A stretch of 64,000 nt of DNA from an uncultured Lachnospiraceae bacterium. GTDB lineage: Bacteria; Bacillota; Clostridia; Lachnospirales; Lachnospiraceae. A model generated the notes under the pieces. That model was not told the DNA's origin. It ran no database searches and was given only the letters and a program-made list of their open reading frames with translations. Positions 17,807 through 27,487 of this stretch are shown here, one piece after another (within the stretch, counting starts at the first letter, position 1; every line of letters starts with the position of its first letter). The stretch lies in assembly GCA_946557105.1 (NCBI GenBank), contig CAMNSZ010000002.1:1-64000 (forward strand). Reading direction: 5' to 3'. A program made the position numbers and the translations under genes.

Positions 17807-19126
17807 ATGAGTGAAATAGAAGATTTATATGCCTCCATGGGCATAAGCCGGCAGGTCTATACCTATGGAAGTAATATATTGACTGGTTTAAGAGAACGCT
17901 TCGACGCCATAGACAATAGAGCCGAATATAATCAGCTGAAGGTATTAAAAGCAATGCAGGAAAGTCAGGTCAGCGAGGCATGTCTTTTGGGAACCACCGG
18001 CTACGGCTATAATGATTTGGGAAGGGATACGCTGGAGGCAGTCTATGCAAAAATCTTTCATACGCAGGATGCATTGGTGCGTCCCCAGATTACCTGCGGA
18101 ACCCACGCCCTTGCCCTTGCGCTTATGAGCAACCTGCGTCCGGGCGACGAGCTGCTTTCACCGGTGGGAAAACCTTATGATACCCTCGAGGAGGTGATAG
18201 GAATCCGCCCTACAAAAGGCTCGCTGGCAGAATACGGTATCACCTACAGACAGGTGGATCTGCTTTCGGACGGAGACTTTGACTACGAAAATATTAGAAA
18301 AAGCATTAACGGAAGGACGCGGCTTGTCACCATTCAGCGCTCCAAGGGCTATCAGACCAGACCTACTCTGTCCGTGGAACAAATCGGCAGGCTTATTCAT
18401 TTTATAAAGGAAATTAAACCGGACATAATCTGCATGGTGGATAACTGCTACGGTGAGTTTGTGGAGACTATAGAGCCCACGGATGTGGGGGCCGATATGG
18501 CGGTCGGATCGCTTATTAAAAATCCGGGAGGAGGTCTCGCTCCCATTGGCGGATATATTGTGGGCAAGAGGGATTGCGTGGAAAATGCGGCGTACCGGCT
18601 TACCTCCCCGGGGCTTGGAAAAGAGGTAGGCGCGTCCCTCGGCGTGCTAAGTAATTTTTATCAGGGACTTTTTCTTGCTCCTACAGTTACGGCAGGAGCT
18701 TTAAAGGGCGCAATATTTGCGGCAAATATTTATGAAGGCTTGGGCTTTCCCGTGGTGCCTGACGGCAGCGAGAGCAGGCATGATATTATTCAGGCCGTTA
18801 CCTTCAAAACGCCGGAGGGCGTGATTGCGTTCTGCGAGGGAATACAGGCGGCTGCGCCCGTAGACAGTCATGTGACCCCCGAGCCATGGGATATGCCGGG
18901 ATACGATGCAAAGGTAATCATGGCTGCGGGAGCCTTCGTTTCAGGTTCCTCCATTGAGCTTTCGGCGGACGGTCCCATAAAGCCTCCCTACGCAGTTTAT
19001 TTTCAGGGAGGACTTACGTGGCAGCACGCAAAGTTTGGCATTTTGAAATCGCTGCAGGCATTGTACGACAAGGGAATCGTCACAGAGGAAATGCTGGTAA
19101 AAGTCTGTAGGCATGTGGGAAAATGA
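17807..19126 (+). CDS. YnbB-type PLP-dependent protein (methionine gamma-lyase / 'aluminum resistance' family)
   Basis: 439 residues with a fold-type I PLP enzyme pattern: TCGTHALALALMSNL, VDNCYGEFVETIEP, and the probable PLP-binding lysine in GSLIKNPGGGLAPIGGYIVG. Databases call this family methionine gamma-lyase-like or aluminum resistance protein; its true substrate is uncertain. In Bacillus and many Clostridia it follows miaA/hfq, and here it lies 56 bases after miaA, probably co-transcribed. Confidence 0.85.
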   Translation: MSEIEDLYASMGISRQVYTYGSNILTGLRERFDAIDNRAEYNQLKVLKAMQESQVSEACLLGTTGYGYNDLGRDTLEAVYAKIFHTQDALVRPQITCGTHALALALMSNLRPGDELLSPVGKPYDTLEEVIGIRPTKGSLAEYGITYRQVDLLSDGDFDYENIRKSINGRTRLVTIQRSKGYQTRPTLSVEQIGRLIHFIKEIKPDIICMVDNCYGEFVETIEPTDVGADMAVGSLIKNPGGGLAPIGGYIVGKRDCVENAAYRLTSPGLGKEVGASLGVLSNFYQGLFLAPTVTAGALKGAIFAANIYEGLGFPVVPDGSESRHDIIQAVTFKTPEGVIAFCEGIQAAAPVDSHVTPEPWDMPGYDAKVIMAAGAFVSGSSIELSADGPIKPPYAVYFQGGLTWQHAKFGILKSLQALYDKGIVTEEMLVKVCRHVGK

Positions 19127-19282
19127 AAAAAATGTTGAAAATGCGCAAAATAAAATCCATGAATTTTATGTACAGAGTTGGATTTTTGTGGTAGTATATA
19201 TAAGCATATCAGGCTTGCTTCCCACTTGCGCGGGCACAAAGGCAGGAGGAGGGCAAATACAAAGGAAAGATGAGGAACAGCC

Positions 19283-19522
19283 GTGAAAAAGGTGAATTGG
19301 GTATTGGTTATTTTGGTACTGATTGGCTTTGTAATAGGCGGATTTATCGGCACCTATTTTGATGGCAGCTTTTTAAACTACGGACAGGCATTCGGGCTTA
19401 GTACGCCGGTGGAGCTGAATCTCGGTTTTATTGTCCTGACCTTCGGGTTAAAGATTCATATCACCATAGCCAGTGTCATAGGTGTCATCATTTCTTTGGT
19501 AGTATATCGTTTTATTCGATAA
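19283..19522 (+). CDS. Small membrane protein, DUF4321 family
   Basis: 79 residues with two strongly hydrophobic segments (about 5-25 and 53-75) around a short loop with FDGSFLNYGQAFGLSTPVEL. This matches the pattern I know as DUF4321, a clostridial family of unknown function that often sits next to radC and mreB, as here. The GTG start at 19283 follows a GAGGA. The role is unknown; envelope growth is only suggested by neighbours. Confidence 0.75.
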   Translation: MKKVNWVLVILVLIGFVIGGFIGTYFDGSFLNYGQAFGLSTPVELNLGFIVLTFGLKIHITIASVIGVIISLVVYRFIR

Positions 19523-19561
19523 ATTTCTTTTTTGTGCGTCGGAGAAGGCAGAAGGAGACGT

Positions 19562-20248
19562 ATGAAAAAAGAGAAAAATTCAAATCAGGATCTGCCCTAT
19601 GAAAGATTTCAGCGTTTTGGGGCGGAAAATTTAACGGAGGGCGAGCTGCTTGCTATTATACTGCGCACGGGAACTAAGGACAGTAGCGCGTTGGAGCTTG
19701 CAAAACAGGTGCTTGCCATGGCAAGCTATCCGAGAGAAGGGCTGCTGGGGCTTTATGACCTGACGCTTGAGCAGCTTATGGAGATTAAAGGTATCGGAAA
19801 GGTGAAAGCAATCAAATTAAAATGCCTGACCGAGCTTTCCATGCGTATCAGCAGCTCCGTGGCAAAACAGGGCTTGTGTTTTACAAGTCCGGGAGGGGTG
19901 GCCGGATACTTTATGGAAAAGCTGCGGCATAAACAGACGGAATGTGTAATTTTGGTTTGTCTGGACGCCAAGGGGCAGCTGATTATCGAGAAAAGACTGT
20001 CCGAGGGCAGCGTAAGGATGTCGCTTATTTCGCCTAGGGAAATTTTCCTTGAGGCATTACACTGTAAGGCCGTCAATATTTTGCTGGTACACAATCATCC
20101 CAGCGGAGACCCGGCGCCCAGCGCCGCGGACATGGAGCTCACCTTAAACGTTAAGGAGCTGGGAGAAAAAATGGATATTCCCCTGTTAGACCACATTATT
20201 ATCGGCGATAACAGGTATACTAGCTTTAGAGAGGCGGCTTTTATTTAA
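19562..20248 (+). CDS. radC: RadC family JAB-domain protein
   Basis: About 228 residues. An N-terminal helix-hairpin-helix region (LMEIKGIGKVKAIKLK) precedes a JAMM/MPN domain with the metal motif HNHPSGDPAPSAAD. RadC was once thought to act in recombination repair; its biochemical role is unresolved. The ATG at 19562 follows AAGGAGA; a longer frame from 19532 lacks support. It stands just upstream of mreB, the conserved radC-mreBCD order of Firmicutes. Confidence 0.93.
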   Translation: MKKEKNSNQDLPYERFQRFGAENLTEGELLAIILRTGTKDSSALELAKQVLAMASYPREGLLGLYDLTLEQLMEIKGIGKVKAIKLKCLTELSMRISSSVAKQGLCFTSPGGVAGYFMEKLRHKQTECVILVCLDAKGQLIIEKRLSEGSVRMSLISPREIFLEALHCKAVNILLVHNHPSGDPAPSAADMELTLNVKELGEKMDIPLLDHIIIGDNRYTSFREAAFI

Positions 20249-20276
20249 ATTTTACCTACAGAAAGGGGTTGTCATA

Positions 20277-21287
20277 TTGGCTAACAACGCATTCGGTATC
20301 GATCTGGGTACCAACAATATTAAAATTTATGACAGAAACGAGGATAATATTCTTGTAGAAAAGAATATGATTGCCATCGAGAACAAAAATACACTTTTTG
20401 CTTATGGCGATTCTGCTTTTGAAATGTATGAAAAGGCGCCCAGCAATATTCATATTTCTTATCCCTTGTCCAACGGGGTGATAGCGGATATTAAAAATAT
20501 GGAGACATTGGTGAGGTATTTTATCAGTGATCTCCAAAAGGGAAATACCAAACCGGCAGATTTCTATATTGCCGTACCTACAGACGTTACAGAGGTGGAG
20601 AAGAGAGCCTTCTATGATTTAATCAAAGACGCCAATGTTAAAGCCAAAAAGATCATGGTGGTGGAAAAAGCCGTTGCAGACGGGCTTGGGCTTGATATTG
20701 ACGTGAAGAACTCTCAAGGCGTGTTAGTGGTAAACGTGGGCTATGAAACTACGGAAATTTCTATATTGTCCTTGGGCGGCATTGTTTTAAGCCGTTTGAT
20801 CAAGGTGGGCGGCATGCGCTTCGACGAGGCAATCCGCGCCGCAGTCAGAAGAGAATTCAGTCTGATTATCGGCGGAAAGACTGCCGAATCGGTTAAGATT
20901 TCCTTAAAGGAGCTTGAGGGAGACGGAAAGGGCGCCATTGTTTACGGAAGGGATATTGTGACAGGGCTTCCGGTGGAGAGAGAAATACCTACAAAGCTGG
21001 TGGATGAATGCTTAGAGGAGCATTTTAATACTATTATCGACAACGTCAAGGTGATTTTGGAGAGGACGCCGCCCGAGCTTGCGGCAGACATATACCGTCA
21101 CGGCGTTTATCTGACAGGAGGAGCTTCTCAGGTAAATCATCTTGCCGAAAAAATGGCAGTGGGAACCGGACTAAAGGTTAATGCGGCAGAGCAGCCCCTG
21201 ACCAGTGTCGCTACGGGTCTGGCAAAGATAATTAAAGATGACAATTATAAAACAGTAGCTTATGCAATCGAAGGGATGAGTAAATGA
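20277..21287 (+). CDS. mreB: Rod shape-determining protein MreB (actin-like)
   Basis: 336 residues with the actin ATPase fold: phosphate 1 loop FGIDLGTNNIKIYD, central LVVNVGYETTEISILSLGG, and adenosine motif VYLTGGASQVNHL. It forms filaments under the membrane that steer the elongasome. The TTG start after GAAAGGGG gives the normal N-terminus. It overlaps mreC by 4 bases. The phosphate-2 region reads NVGYETTE where most MreB have DIGGGTT(E/D), so this may be an Mbl/MreBH-like variant rather than canonical MreB. Confidence 0.92.
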   Translation: MANNAFGIDLGTNNIKIYDRNEDNILVEKNMIAIENKNTLFAYGDSAFEMYEKAPSNIHISYPLSNGVIADIKNMETLVRYFISDLQKGNTKPADFYIAVPTDVTEVEKRAFYDLIKDANVKAKKIMVVEKAVADGLGLDIDVKNSQGVLVVNVGYETTEISILSLGGIVLSRLIKVGGMRFDEAIRAAVRREFSLIIGGKTAESVKISLKELEGDGKGAIVYGRDIVTGLPVEREIPTKLVDECLEEHFNTIIDNVKVILERTPPELAADIYRHGVYLTGGASQVNHLAEKMAVGTGLKVNAAEQPLTSVATGLAKIIKDDNYKTVAYAIEGMSK

Positions 21288-22156
21288 GCCCAATCATAAA
21301 AAGAAAAGGGGAGAGGTTTACTTTGCCGAGTAAATATCTCCTTTTTATTTTAACATTTCTGTGTACTGTTTTAATGTTGGTAACCTTCGGTACAAATGCT
21401 TTTAACAAGCCTCTTAACACGGTGCTGGGATATATCATAGTTCCCTTTGAACAGGGGATTGGACGGGTGGGGGGCTGGCTGTCCAACCGCTCCGAGGAGT
21501 TGGTGCAAATCAGGAGGCTGTTGGATGAAAATGCGGCGCTTAAGGATCAGGTTGCAGCCCTTACCGAGGAGAATACCATATTACAGCAGGACAAATATGA
21601 GTTAAATAAGCTCAGGCAGCTTTTGAATCTGGACGAACAATACGGAGAATATCATAAGGTAGGGGCGCGGATTATCAGCAGGGACTCCGGTAATTGGTAT
21701 TCCACCTTTATTATTGATAAAGGAACGGAGAACGGGCTTAGCGAGGATATGAATGTAATTGCGGGCGGAGGGCTTGTCGGCCGTATCACTTCCGTCGGGC
21801 CAAACTGGGCAAGGGTGACATCCATAATCTGCGACAACAGTAATGTAAGCGGTATGACTCTTGCCACGGAAGATAACTTGATGGTTTCCGGTAATCTGCA
21901 GCTGATGGCGGACGGCGTCATTACCTTTAGTCAGTTGGTTGACAGTCAAAACGCCGTGTCGGAGGGAGACAAAATTGTCACCTCAGATATCAGCGACAAG
22001 TACCTGCCAAACATATTGATTGGTTACATTCAAACTATCAGCCGTGATTCCAATAATCTTACAAAATCAGGGTATCTGACGCCGGCTGTAGACTTTGAAC
22101 ACTTGGGAGAGGTGTTGGTTATCACCGATTTAAAGCAGCAGGTATACGAAAATTAG
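21284..22156 (+). CDS. mreC: Rod shape-determining protein MreC
   Basis: 290 residues: an N-terminal membrane anchor (about 14-36), a coiled coil (about 65-105, LLDENAALKDQVAALTEEN) and two beta-barrel subdomains in the C-terminal half (DKGTENGLSEDMNVIAGGGLVGRI). It links MreB filaments to PBP2 outside the membrane. It overlaps mreB by 4 bases. Confidence 0.95.
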   Translation: MSPIIKRKGERFTLPSKYLLFILTFLCTVLMLVTFGTNAFNKPLNTVLGYIIVPFEQGIGRVGGWLSNRSEELVQIRRLLDENAALKDQVAALTEENTILQQDKYELNKLRQLLNLDEQYGEYHKVGARIISRDSGNWYSTFIIDKGTENGLSEDMNVIAGGGLVGRITSVGPNWARVTSIICDNSNVSGMTLATEDNLMVSGNLQLMADGVITFSQLVDSQNAVSEGDKIVTSDISDKYLPNILIGYIQTISRDSNNLTKSGYLTPAVDFEHLGEVLVITDLKQQVYEN

Positions 22157-22208
22157 TCATCGCGTTTTATATCATGCTTTGCAGATAAGGAAGGGAGCCC
22201 GATAGTTC

Positions 22209-22727
22209 ATGCTTAGAAAATTTATAGTGACAATTCTCATACTTGTCTGCTTTATCCTGCAGTGCTGCGTGTTTGACGCATTTGATTTTGCGGGCATAGT
22301 TCCCAATCTTATGATTATTCTGACTTCGGCATTCGGATTCATGAGAGGGGAGAAGGAAGGACTTATTATAGGTTTTTTCTGCGGTTTTTTGAGCGATGTT
22401 TTCTTTGGGGATATATTAGGCTTTTATTCTCTGATTTTAATGTACATAGGATATTTAAACGGAAAATTCAGTCGTATTTTCTATCCCGAGGATATCAAGC
22501 TTCCCATTGGACTGATTATGATGAGCGATTTGTCTTATGGAATGATTTGCTATGTTATGCAGTTTTTGTTGCGGGGAAGACTTGATTTTCCTTATTATTT
22601 TACCCGGATTATTTTGCCGGAGACAATTTACACCATTATCGTAACATTGTTTTTATATCCCCTTGTCTTAAAGATAAACGAGCGGGTGGAAGCAAGAGAA
22701 AAAAGGAGTGCGCAGAAATTTGTTTGA
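22209..22727 (+). CDS. mreD: Rod shape-determining protein MreD
   Basis: 172 residues with five or six membrane segments, of usual MreD length, including the NLMIILTSAFGFMRGEKEGL stretch. It is a structural membrane partner of MreC and the elongasome. Its 3' end overlaps the start region of the PBP2 gene. Confidence 0.9.
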   Translation: MLRKFIVTILILVCFILQCCVFDAFDFAGIVPNLMIILTSAFGFMRGEKEGLIIGFFCGFLSDVFFGDILGFYSLILMYIGYLNGKFSRIFYPEDIKLPIGLIMMSDLSYGMICYVMQFLLRGRLDFPYYFTRIILPETIYTIIVTLFLYPLVLKINERVEAREKRSAQKFV

Positions 22728-25611
22728 TGAGATAAAAGATCGCGTGATTAATTTCATAACCAGCAGACTGACTATTTTCACGCTGCTTTTTTGCGCAATG
22801 GGAGGTATTTTAATATACCGATGCTTTAATTTGCAGATTGTAAACGGCGAGAAATATTTAAACGAGTTTATTCTGCAGACGGAAAAAACCAGAAACATTG
22901 CCAGTACAAGAGGAAATATTTTTGACAGGAACGGCAATACCCTTGCCTATAACGAGCTTGCTTATTCGGTGAAAATAGAGGATGTGTTTGAATCTAATAA
23001 AAGAAAAAACGCCAATATGAACGCAACCATTTTCAAATTGATAAATATGATTGAGAAGAACGGCGACAGCGTTATAACGGATTTCAAAATAATTATCGAT
23101 GAGAACGGGGACTTTGCCTACAGCGTGGAGGGAAACAGTCTTTTAAGGTTCCTTGCAGATGTTTACGGTTACAAGACCATTGACGAATTAGAGCCGCAGG
23201 AGCGTGCCACCACTGCGGCAGAGCTGATGGCGCATTTAAGCCGTGCAAAGGGAAGCGGCTTTGCCATTGGCGCTTATGAGGAGGAAGGAAACAGTAAAAG
23301 CGATTTTATTCCCGGCAAGGGCTATACAAAGGAAGAATGGCTGAAAATGGTTACTGTGAGATACGCCATGAGCCTTACCTCCTTCCGTAAATATATAGGT
23401 ACTACCGTGGCTGCCAATGTCAGCGACAGGACGGTGGCAGTAATCATGGAAAATGCCGATGAGCTTCCGGGCGTCTCCATAGTGGAGGATTCTGTGCGCT
23501 GTTATGTCGACAGTGAATATTTTGCCCATGTGTTGGGATACACCGGTAAAATTTCATCGGAGGAGCTCACTGACCTGAATGAAATGGTCGTAGAAAACGG
23601 CGGCAGCGAGGACACCTATAATATAAACGACGTAGTGGGAAAGGGCGGCATTGAAGCCTATATGGAGACAACCCTTCAGGGAACGAAAGGAAGCGAAAAG
23701 GTAATCGTTGACAACACGGGTAAGGTAATGACGATTCTTGAACGGGTAGAGGCTCAGTCAGGAAGCGATGTTTATCTAACCATAGACAAGGATTTGACTA
23801 TAGCCGTCTATAATATTTTGGAACAGAAGCTCGCCGGTCTTTTATCCAGCAAAATCATAAATACAAAGGAATACAAGCCGGGACCGAATTCCGGTAGTGC
23901 GGATATTAAAATTCCGATATATGATGTCTATTTTGCAGTTATTAACAATAATGTGGTAGACATAAAGCATTTTGCGCAAGAGGGAGCCGGAGAGGTGGAG
24001 CAGGCTGTCTATGCAAGCTATCTGGATTATAAGCAGTCTGTTTATGACAAGCTTAATTATGAGTTGACGGAGGGCTGCACCCCCTACAATAAGCTTACCA
24101 AGGAATATCAGGTTTATCAAAGCAACATTGTATCCCTGCTTAAGGATAACGGCATAGTTATGACGGAAGCAATCGACGAGGAGGATGCGACACAGATTGC
24201 ATGGGCAAAGGATGAGGTTATCAGCCTGTGTGAATACTTAAAATATTGTATTGCCGAAAACTGGATAGATGTAAGCAGGCTTGAACTGGATAACCGATAT
24301 TCCGATTCCGGAGAAATTTATGCGAAGCTTATGGAGTACATTATCTCCATGGTGGATAAAAATACCGAGTTTCAGAAACGCTTTTACAAGTATATGCTGC
24401 TGAATGATGTGATTAACGGAAAGCATATTTGTAAGATTTTATGTGAACAGAATGCCATAGGAGTCTCATTAGAGGATGAGGAAGCTCTTTATGATGGGAA
24501 AATCACGGCATACCAGTTTATAAAAAACCGTATTGACTATTTGGATCTTACACCCGCGCAGCTTGCCTTGGATCCCTGTAATGCTTCCGTTGTAATAACG
24601 GATGTAAATACAGGCAAGGTTCTTGCCATGGTTTCCTATCCGGGCTATGATAACAATAAAATGGCAAATTCCGTTGACGCACAATACTTTGCGAAGCTCA
24701 GAACCGATAAGGCGAATCCTCAGCTGAATTTTGCAACTCAGTACAAGGCGGCGCCGGGCTCTACCTTTAAGATGGTGTCGGCTACTGCAGGACTCATGGA
24801 AGGAGTTATATCCCTGAACAACAAAGTGAATTGTGTGGGAACCTTTACGGCAATAACCCCTTCTCCCCGATGCTGGAAAAGATCGGGGCACGGTAACGAG
24901 AATCTTATCACGGCAATCCGGGATTCCTGCAACTACTATTTCTATAATTTGGGCTATGATTTGTCCACAAGAGGGGGGAGCTACAACGAGGAGGCCGGTC
25001 TGGGAACCCTGCAGACCTATGCGGACATGTATGGCCTTACGGAAAAATCAGGAGTCGAGATTAGCGAATACAGTCCCGATATATCCACAGAAGATCCGGT
25101 GCGTTCAGCTATCGGACAAGGCAGTAACAGCTACACAACGGCGGGGCTGGCAAGATATGTGGCGGCAGTCGCCAACAGCGGCACTTGTTATAATCTGACA
25201 CTTTTGGATCGGGTGGCCGATTCCGCGGGAAATACATTGATAGATTATGAACCCAATGTGAGAAACCACATTGAGATGCCATCCGAAAACTGGAACGCAA
25301 TCCATTCCGGTATGAGACAGGTAGTACAAAACAAAACTTATTTTGGAGACTTAGCGGTAAATGTTGCCGGTAAGACCGGTACGGCAGAGCAGACTTCATC
25401 GAGACCCAATCATGCGCTTTTTGTGTGCTATGCACCCTATGAACAGCCGGAAATTGCTATCGCTACCCGTATCCCATTTGGTTATTCTTCGGATTATGCA
25501 GCGCAGGCGACCAGAGATATCATCAAATATTACTATGGCTTGGCGGAAGAAGACGAGCTTATCACCGGAACGGCGGATGCGCCTGACGGCGGTATTTCCA
25601 ATGAAATGTAG
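22720..25611 (+). CDS. mrdA: Class B penicillin-binding protein 2 (elongasome transpeptidase), unusually long
   Basis: About 963 residues against the usual 600-700. A membrane anchor (about 15-35) is followed by a pedestal region (STRGNIFDRNGNTLAYN), a long middle part, and a transpeptidase domain with active serine S681 in GSTFK, S736 in SCN and K885 in GKTGTAEQ. It crosslinks lateral-wall peptidoglycan with RodA. The GTG at 22708 has AAGGA touching it; the TTG at 22720 has AAAAGGAG at good spacing, so I prefer it. The extra ~250 residues lie before the catalytic domain and are of unknown function, though similar long forms occur in Lachnospiraceae. Confidence 0.93.
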   Translation: MFDEIKDRVINFITSRLTIFTLLFCAMGGILIYRCFNLQIVNGEKYLNEFILQTEKTRNIASTRGNIFDRNGNTLAYNELAYSVKIEDVFESNKRKNANMNATIFKLINMIEKNGDSVITDFKIIIDENGDFAYSVEGNSLLRFLADVYGYKTIDELEPQERATTAAELMAHLSRAKGSGFAIGAYEEEGNSKSDFIPGKGYTKEEWLKMVTVRYAMSLTSFRKYIGTTVAANVSDRTVAVIMENADELPGVSIVEDSVRCYVDSEYFAHVLGYTGKISSEELTDLNEMVVENGGSEDTYNINDVVGKGGIEAYMETTLQGTKGSEKVIVDNTGKVMTILERVEAQSGSDVYLTIDKDLTIAVYNILEQKLAGLLSSKIINTKEYKPGPNSGSADIKIPIYDVYFAVINNNVVDIKHFAQEGAGEVEQAVYASYLDYKQSVYDKLNYELTEGCTPYNKLTKEYQVYQSNIVSLLKDNGIVMTEAIDEEDATQIAWAKDEVISLCEYLKYCIAENWIDVSRLELDNRYSDSGEIYAKLMEYIISMVDKNTEFQKRFYKYMLLNDVINGKHICKILCEQNAIGVSLEDEEALYDGKITAYQFIKNRIDYLDLTPAQLALDPCNASVVITDVNTGKVLAMVSYPGYDNNKMANSVDAQYFAKLRTDKANPQLNFATQYKAAPGSTFKMVSATAGLMEGVISLNNKVNCVGTFTAITPSPRCWKRSGHGNENLITAIRDSCNYYFYNLGYDLSTRGGSYNEEAGLGTLQTYADMYGLTEKSGVEISEYSPDISTEDPVRSAIGQGSNSYTTAGLARYVAAVANSGTCYNLTLLDRVADSAGNTLIDYEPNVRNHIEMPSENWNAIHSGMRQVVQNKTYFGDLAVNVAGKTGTAEQTSSRPNHALFVCYAPYEQPEIAIATRIPFGYSSDYAAQATRDIIKYYYGLAEEDELITGTADAPDGGISNEM

Positions 25612-25621
25612 GAGGATGTAA

Positions 25622-26293
25622 ATGAAGGATGCTGTGTTAATCAAAAGTTTTCCAAACGGTATTACTCTACACTTAAATGAAGAGGCGGCATTTGAAGAAA
25701 TCCTTAAGGAGCTGGCCTTTAAATTTGCAGAGGCGCGGAGTTTTTTCAAGACGGCAAGCATGGCGCTTTCCATTGAAGGAAAAAAGGTGACGGAAACTGA
25801 GGAAATACGTATATTAGAAGCGATAAAAAGTAACAGTGACGTAAATATTATGTGTATTGTAGGGCATGACGAAGAGACAAACAAAAATTTTATTAAGGCC
25901 TTACAGCACATGGAAAAACGTCTCACAAGCGGAGATGAAGGGCAGTTTTATAAAGGCACTCTAAAAAATAAAGAAGTTTTGGAGACGGAGAGCAGTATTG
26001 TAATACTGGGGGACGTCTATCCGGGCAGCGCCATTGTCTCCACTGGAAACATTATTGTTTTGGGAGGACTTTACGGAGAGGCATACGCCGGAGGAAACGG
26101 CAATGAAGATGCCTATATTGTAGCGCTTGAAATGGAGCCGGAAAGATTAAAAATCGGCGATTTCAAATATAAACATGGAACTAAACAGACAAAATGGGGC
26201 ATACGCCCTAAGGTACAACCCAAAATTGCATATGTAAAGGACAAAAGAATGGTATTGGAACCACTTACAAAGGATTTACTGAGTTCCTTTTAA
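25622..26293 (+). CDS. minC: Septum site-determining protein MinC
   Basis: 223 residues: N-terminal domain (about 1-100) that acts on FtsZ and a C-terminal beta-helix (about 110-215) with the pattern VIVLGDVYPGSAIVSTGNII seen in MinC. It inhibits Z-ring assembly where MinD holds it. A strong AGGAGG precedes the ATG 10 bases after mrdA. Confidence 0.93.
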   Translation: MKDAVLIKSFPNGITLHLNEEAAFEEILKELAFKFAEARSFFKTASMALSIEGKKVTETEEIRILEAIKSNSDVNIMCIVGHDEETNKNFIKALQHMEKRLTSGDEGQFYKGTLKNKEVLETESSIVILGDVYPGSAIVSTGNIIVLGGLYGEAYAGGNGNEDAYIVALEMEPERLKIGDFKYKHGTKQTKWGIRPKVQPKIAYVKDKRMVLEPLTKDLLSSF

Positions 26294-26355
26294 AGGCCTC
26301 AGCGACGACAAATTATATATCCGCCACCGCGGCGGTAAATGTCATGGAGGAAAGT

Positions 26356-27153
26356 ATGGAAAATAACAATGTAATTGTCGTCACTTCAGGTAAAGGCGGT
26401 GTGGGAAAGACCACCACATCCGCAAACGTGGGTACAGGTCTGGCAAAGCTGGGCAAAAAGGTTTGCCTTATTGACACGGACATCGGACTGCGCAATCTCG
26501 ATGTGGTTATGGGTCTGGAAAACCGCATTGTCTACAATCTGGTGGACGTGGTAGAAGGTAATTGCAGGGTGAAGCAGGCTCTTATCAGAGATAAACGTCA
26601 TCCCGGACTGTATCTGATGCCTTCGGCCCAGACAAGGGATAAAACCGCAGTGTCACCGGGACAAATGATAAAGGTAATAGAGCACTTAAAGGAACAGTTC
26701 GATTACATTATTCTGGACTGTCCTGCAGGAATTGAACAGGGCTTCCAAAACGCCATTGCAGGCGCGACCAGAGCGCTGGTAGTGACAACACCGGAGGTTT
26801 CCGCCATCCGTGACGCCGACCGCATTATCGGCCTGCTAGAGGCAAACGGCTTTAAGCAGATGGATTTAATTATCAACCGTCTGCGCGCGGACATGGTTAA
26901 AAGAGGAGATATGATGTCTGCGTCCGATGTGGTGGACATTCTGGCAATTCCTTTGATCGGTGTTATTCCCGATGATGAAAACGTGGTGGTATCCACCAAT
27001 CAGGGAGAACCTCTTGTGGGGAAGGACACGCCTGCAGGACAGGCTTATGCCCATGTAGTCCAAAGAATAGAGGGTAAAGAGGTTCCCTTTATGAACTTTG
27101 ACAGGGGGATATCGTTTTTTGCAAAAGTAACCGGCATTTTTCACAAGGCTTAA
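26356..27153 (+). CDS. minD: Septum site-determining ATPase MinD
   Basis: About 265 residues. Deviant Walker A GKGGVGKTT, switch I DTDIGLRNLDVVMGLENR, switch II LDCPAGIEQGF, and a C-terminal amphipathic membrane-binding helix (last ~12 residues, FFAKVTGIFHKA). It binds MinC and MinE at the membrane. GGAGGAAAG precedes the ATG at 26356; the in-frame ATG at 26344 would place the Shine-Dalgarno inside the gene. The 50-base gap to minC holds a small GC-rich hairpin. Confidence 0.97.
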   Translation: MENNNVIVVTSGKGGVGKTTTSANVGTGLAKLGKKVCLIDTDIGLRNLDVVMGLENRIVYNLVDVVEGNCRVKQALIRDKRHPGLYLMPSAQTRDKTAVSPGQMIKVIEHLKEQFDYIILDCPAGIEQGFQNAIAGATRALVVTTPEVSAIRDADRIIGLLEANGFKQMDLIINRLRADMVKRGDMMSASDVVDILAIPLIGVIPDDENVVVSTNQGEPLVGKDTPAGQAYAHVVQRIEGKEVPFMNFDRGISFFAKVTGIFHKA

Positions 27154-27168
27154 GGAAGGAGCGGCTGT

Positions 27169-27435
27169 ATGAAGCATTTTTTTCGTAGAAAAAGCTCCTG
27201 TCAGGTTGCCAAGGATAGGCTTAAAATCCTTCTGATATCCGATAGGGTGAACTGTTCGCCCGAGATGCTGGAGCTGATTAAAGCAGACATTGCTAAAGTT
27301 ATTTCAAAATACATGAAGATAGACGCGGAAAATATGGATATTCAAATCAGCGCCAAAAAGGGCGGCGGTGGCAGAGGCAGTAAGAATCCTATTCTGTATG
27401 CCAATATTCCGATCTTGGATATTCATAAGCAATAG
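27169..27435 (+). CDS. minE: Cell division topological specificity factor MinE
   Basis: 88 residues of typical MinE layout: an N-terminal basic, amphipathic stretch (FFRRKSSCQVAKDRLKILL) that binds MinD and membrane, then the topological domain (LELIKADIAKVISKYMKID). Having MinE rather than only DivIVA implies pole-to-pole MinCD oscillation. GGAAGGAG precedes the ATG. Confidence 0.95.
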   Translation: MKHFFRRKSSCQVAKDRLKILLISDRVNCSPEMLELIKADIAKVISKYMKIDAENMDIQISAKKGGGGRGSKNPILYANIPILDIHKQ

Positions 27436-27487
27436 AGGTTACATAAGATTGTCAAGCGTTACGGACGCATGAGCAGGAAAGGGAATT

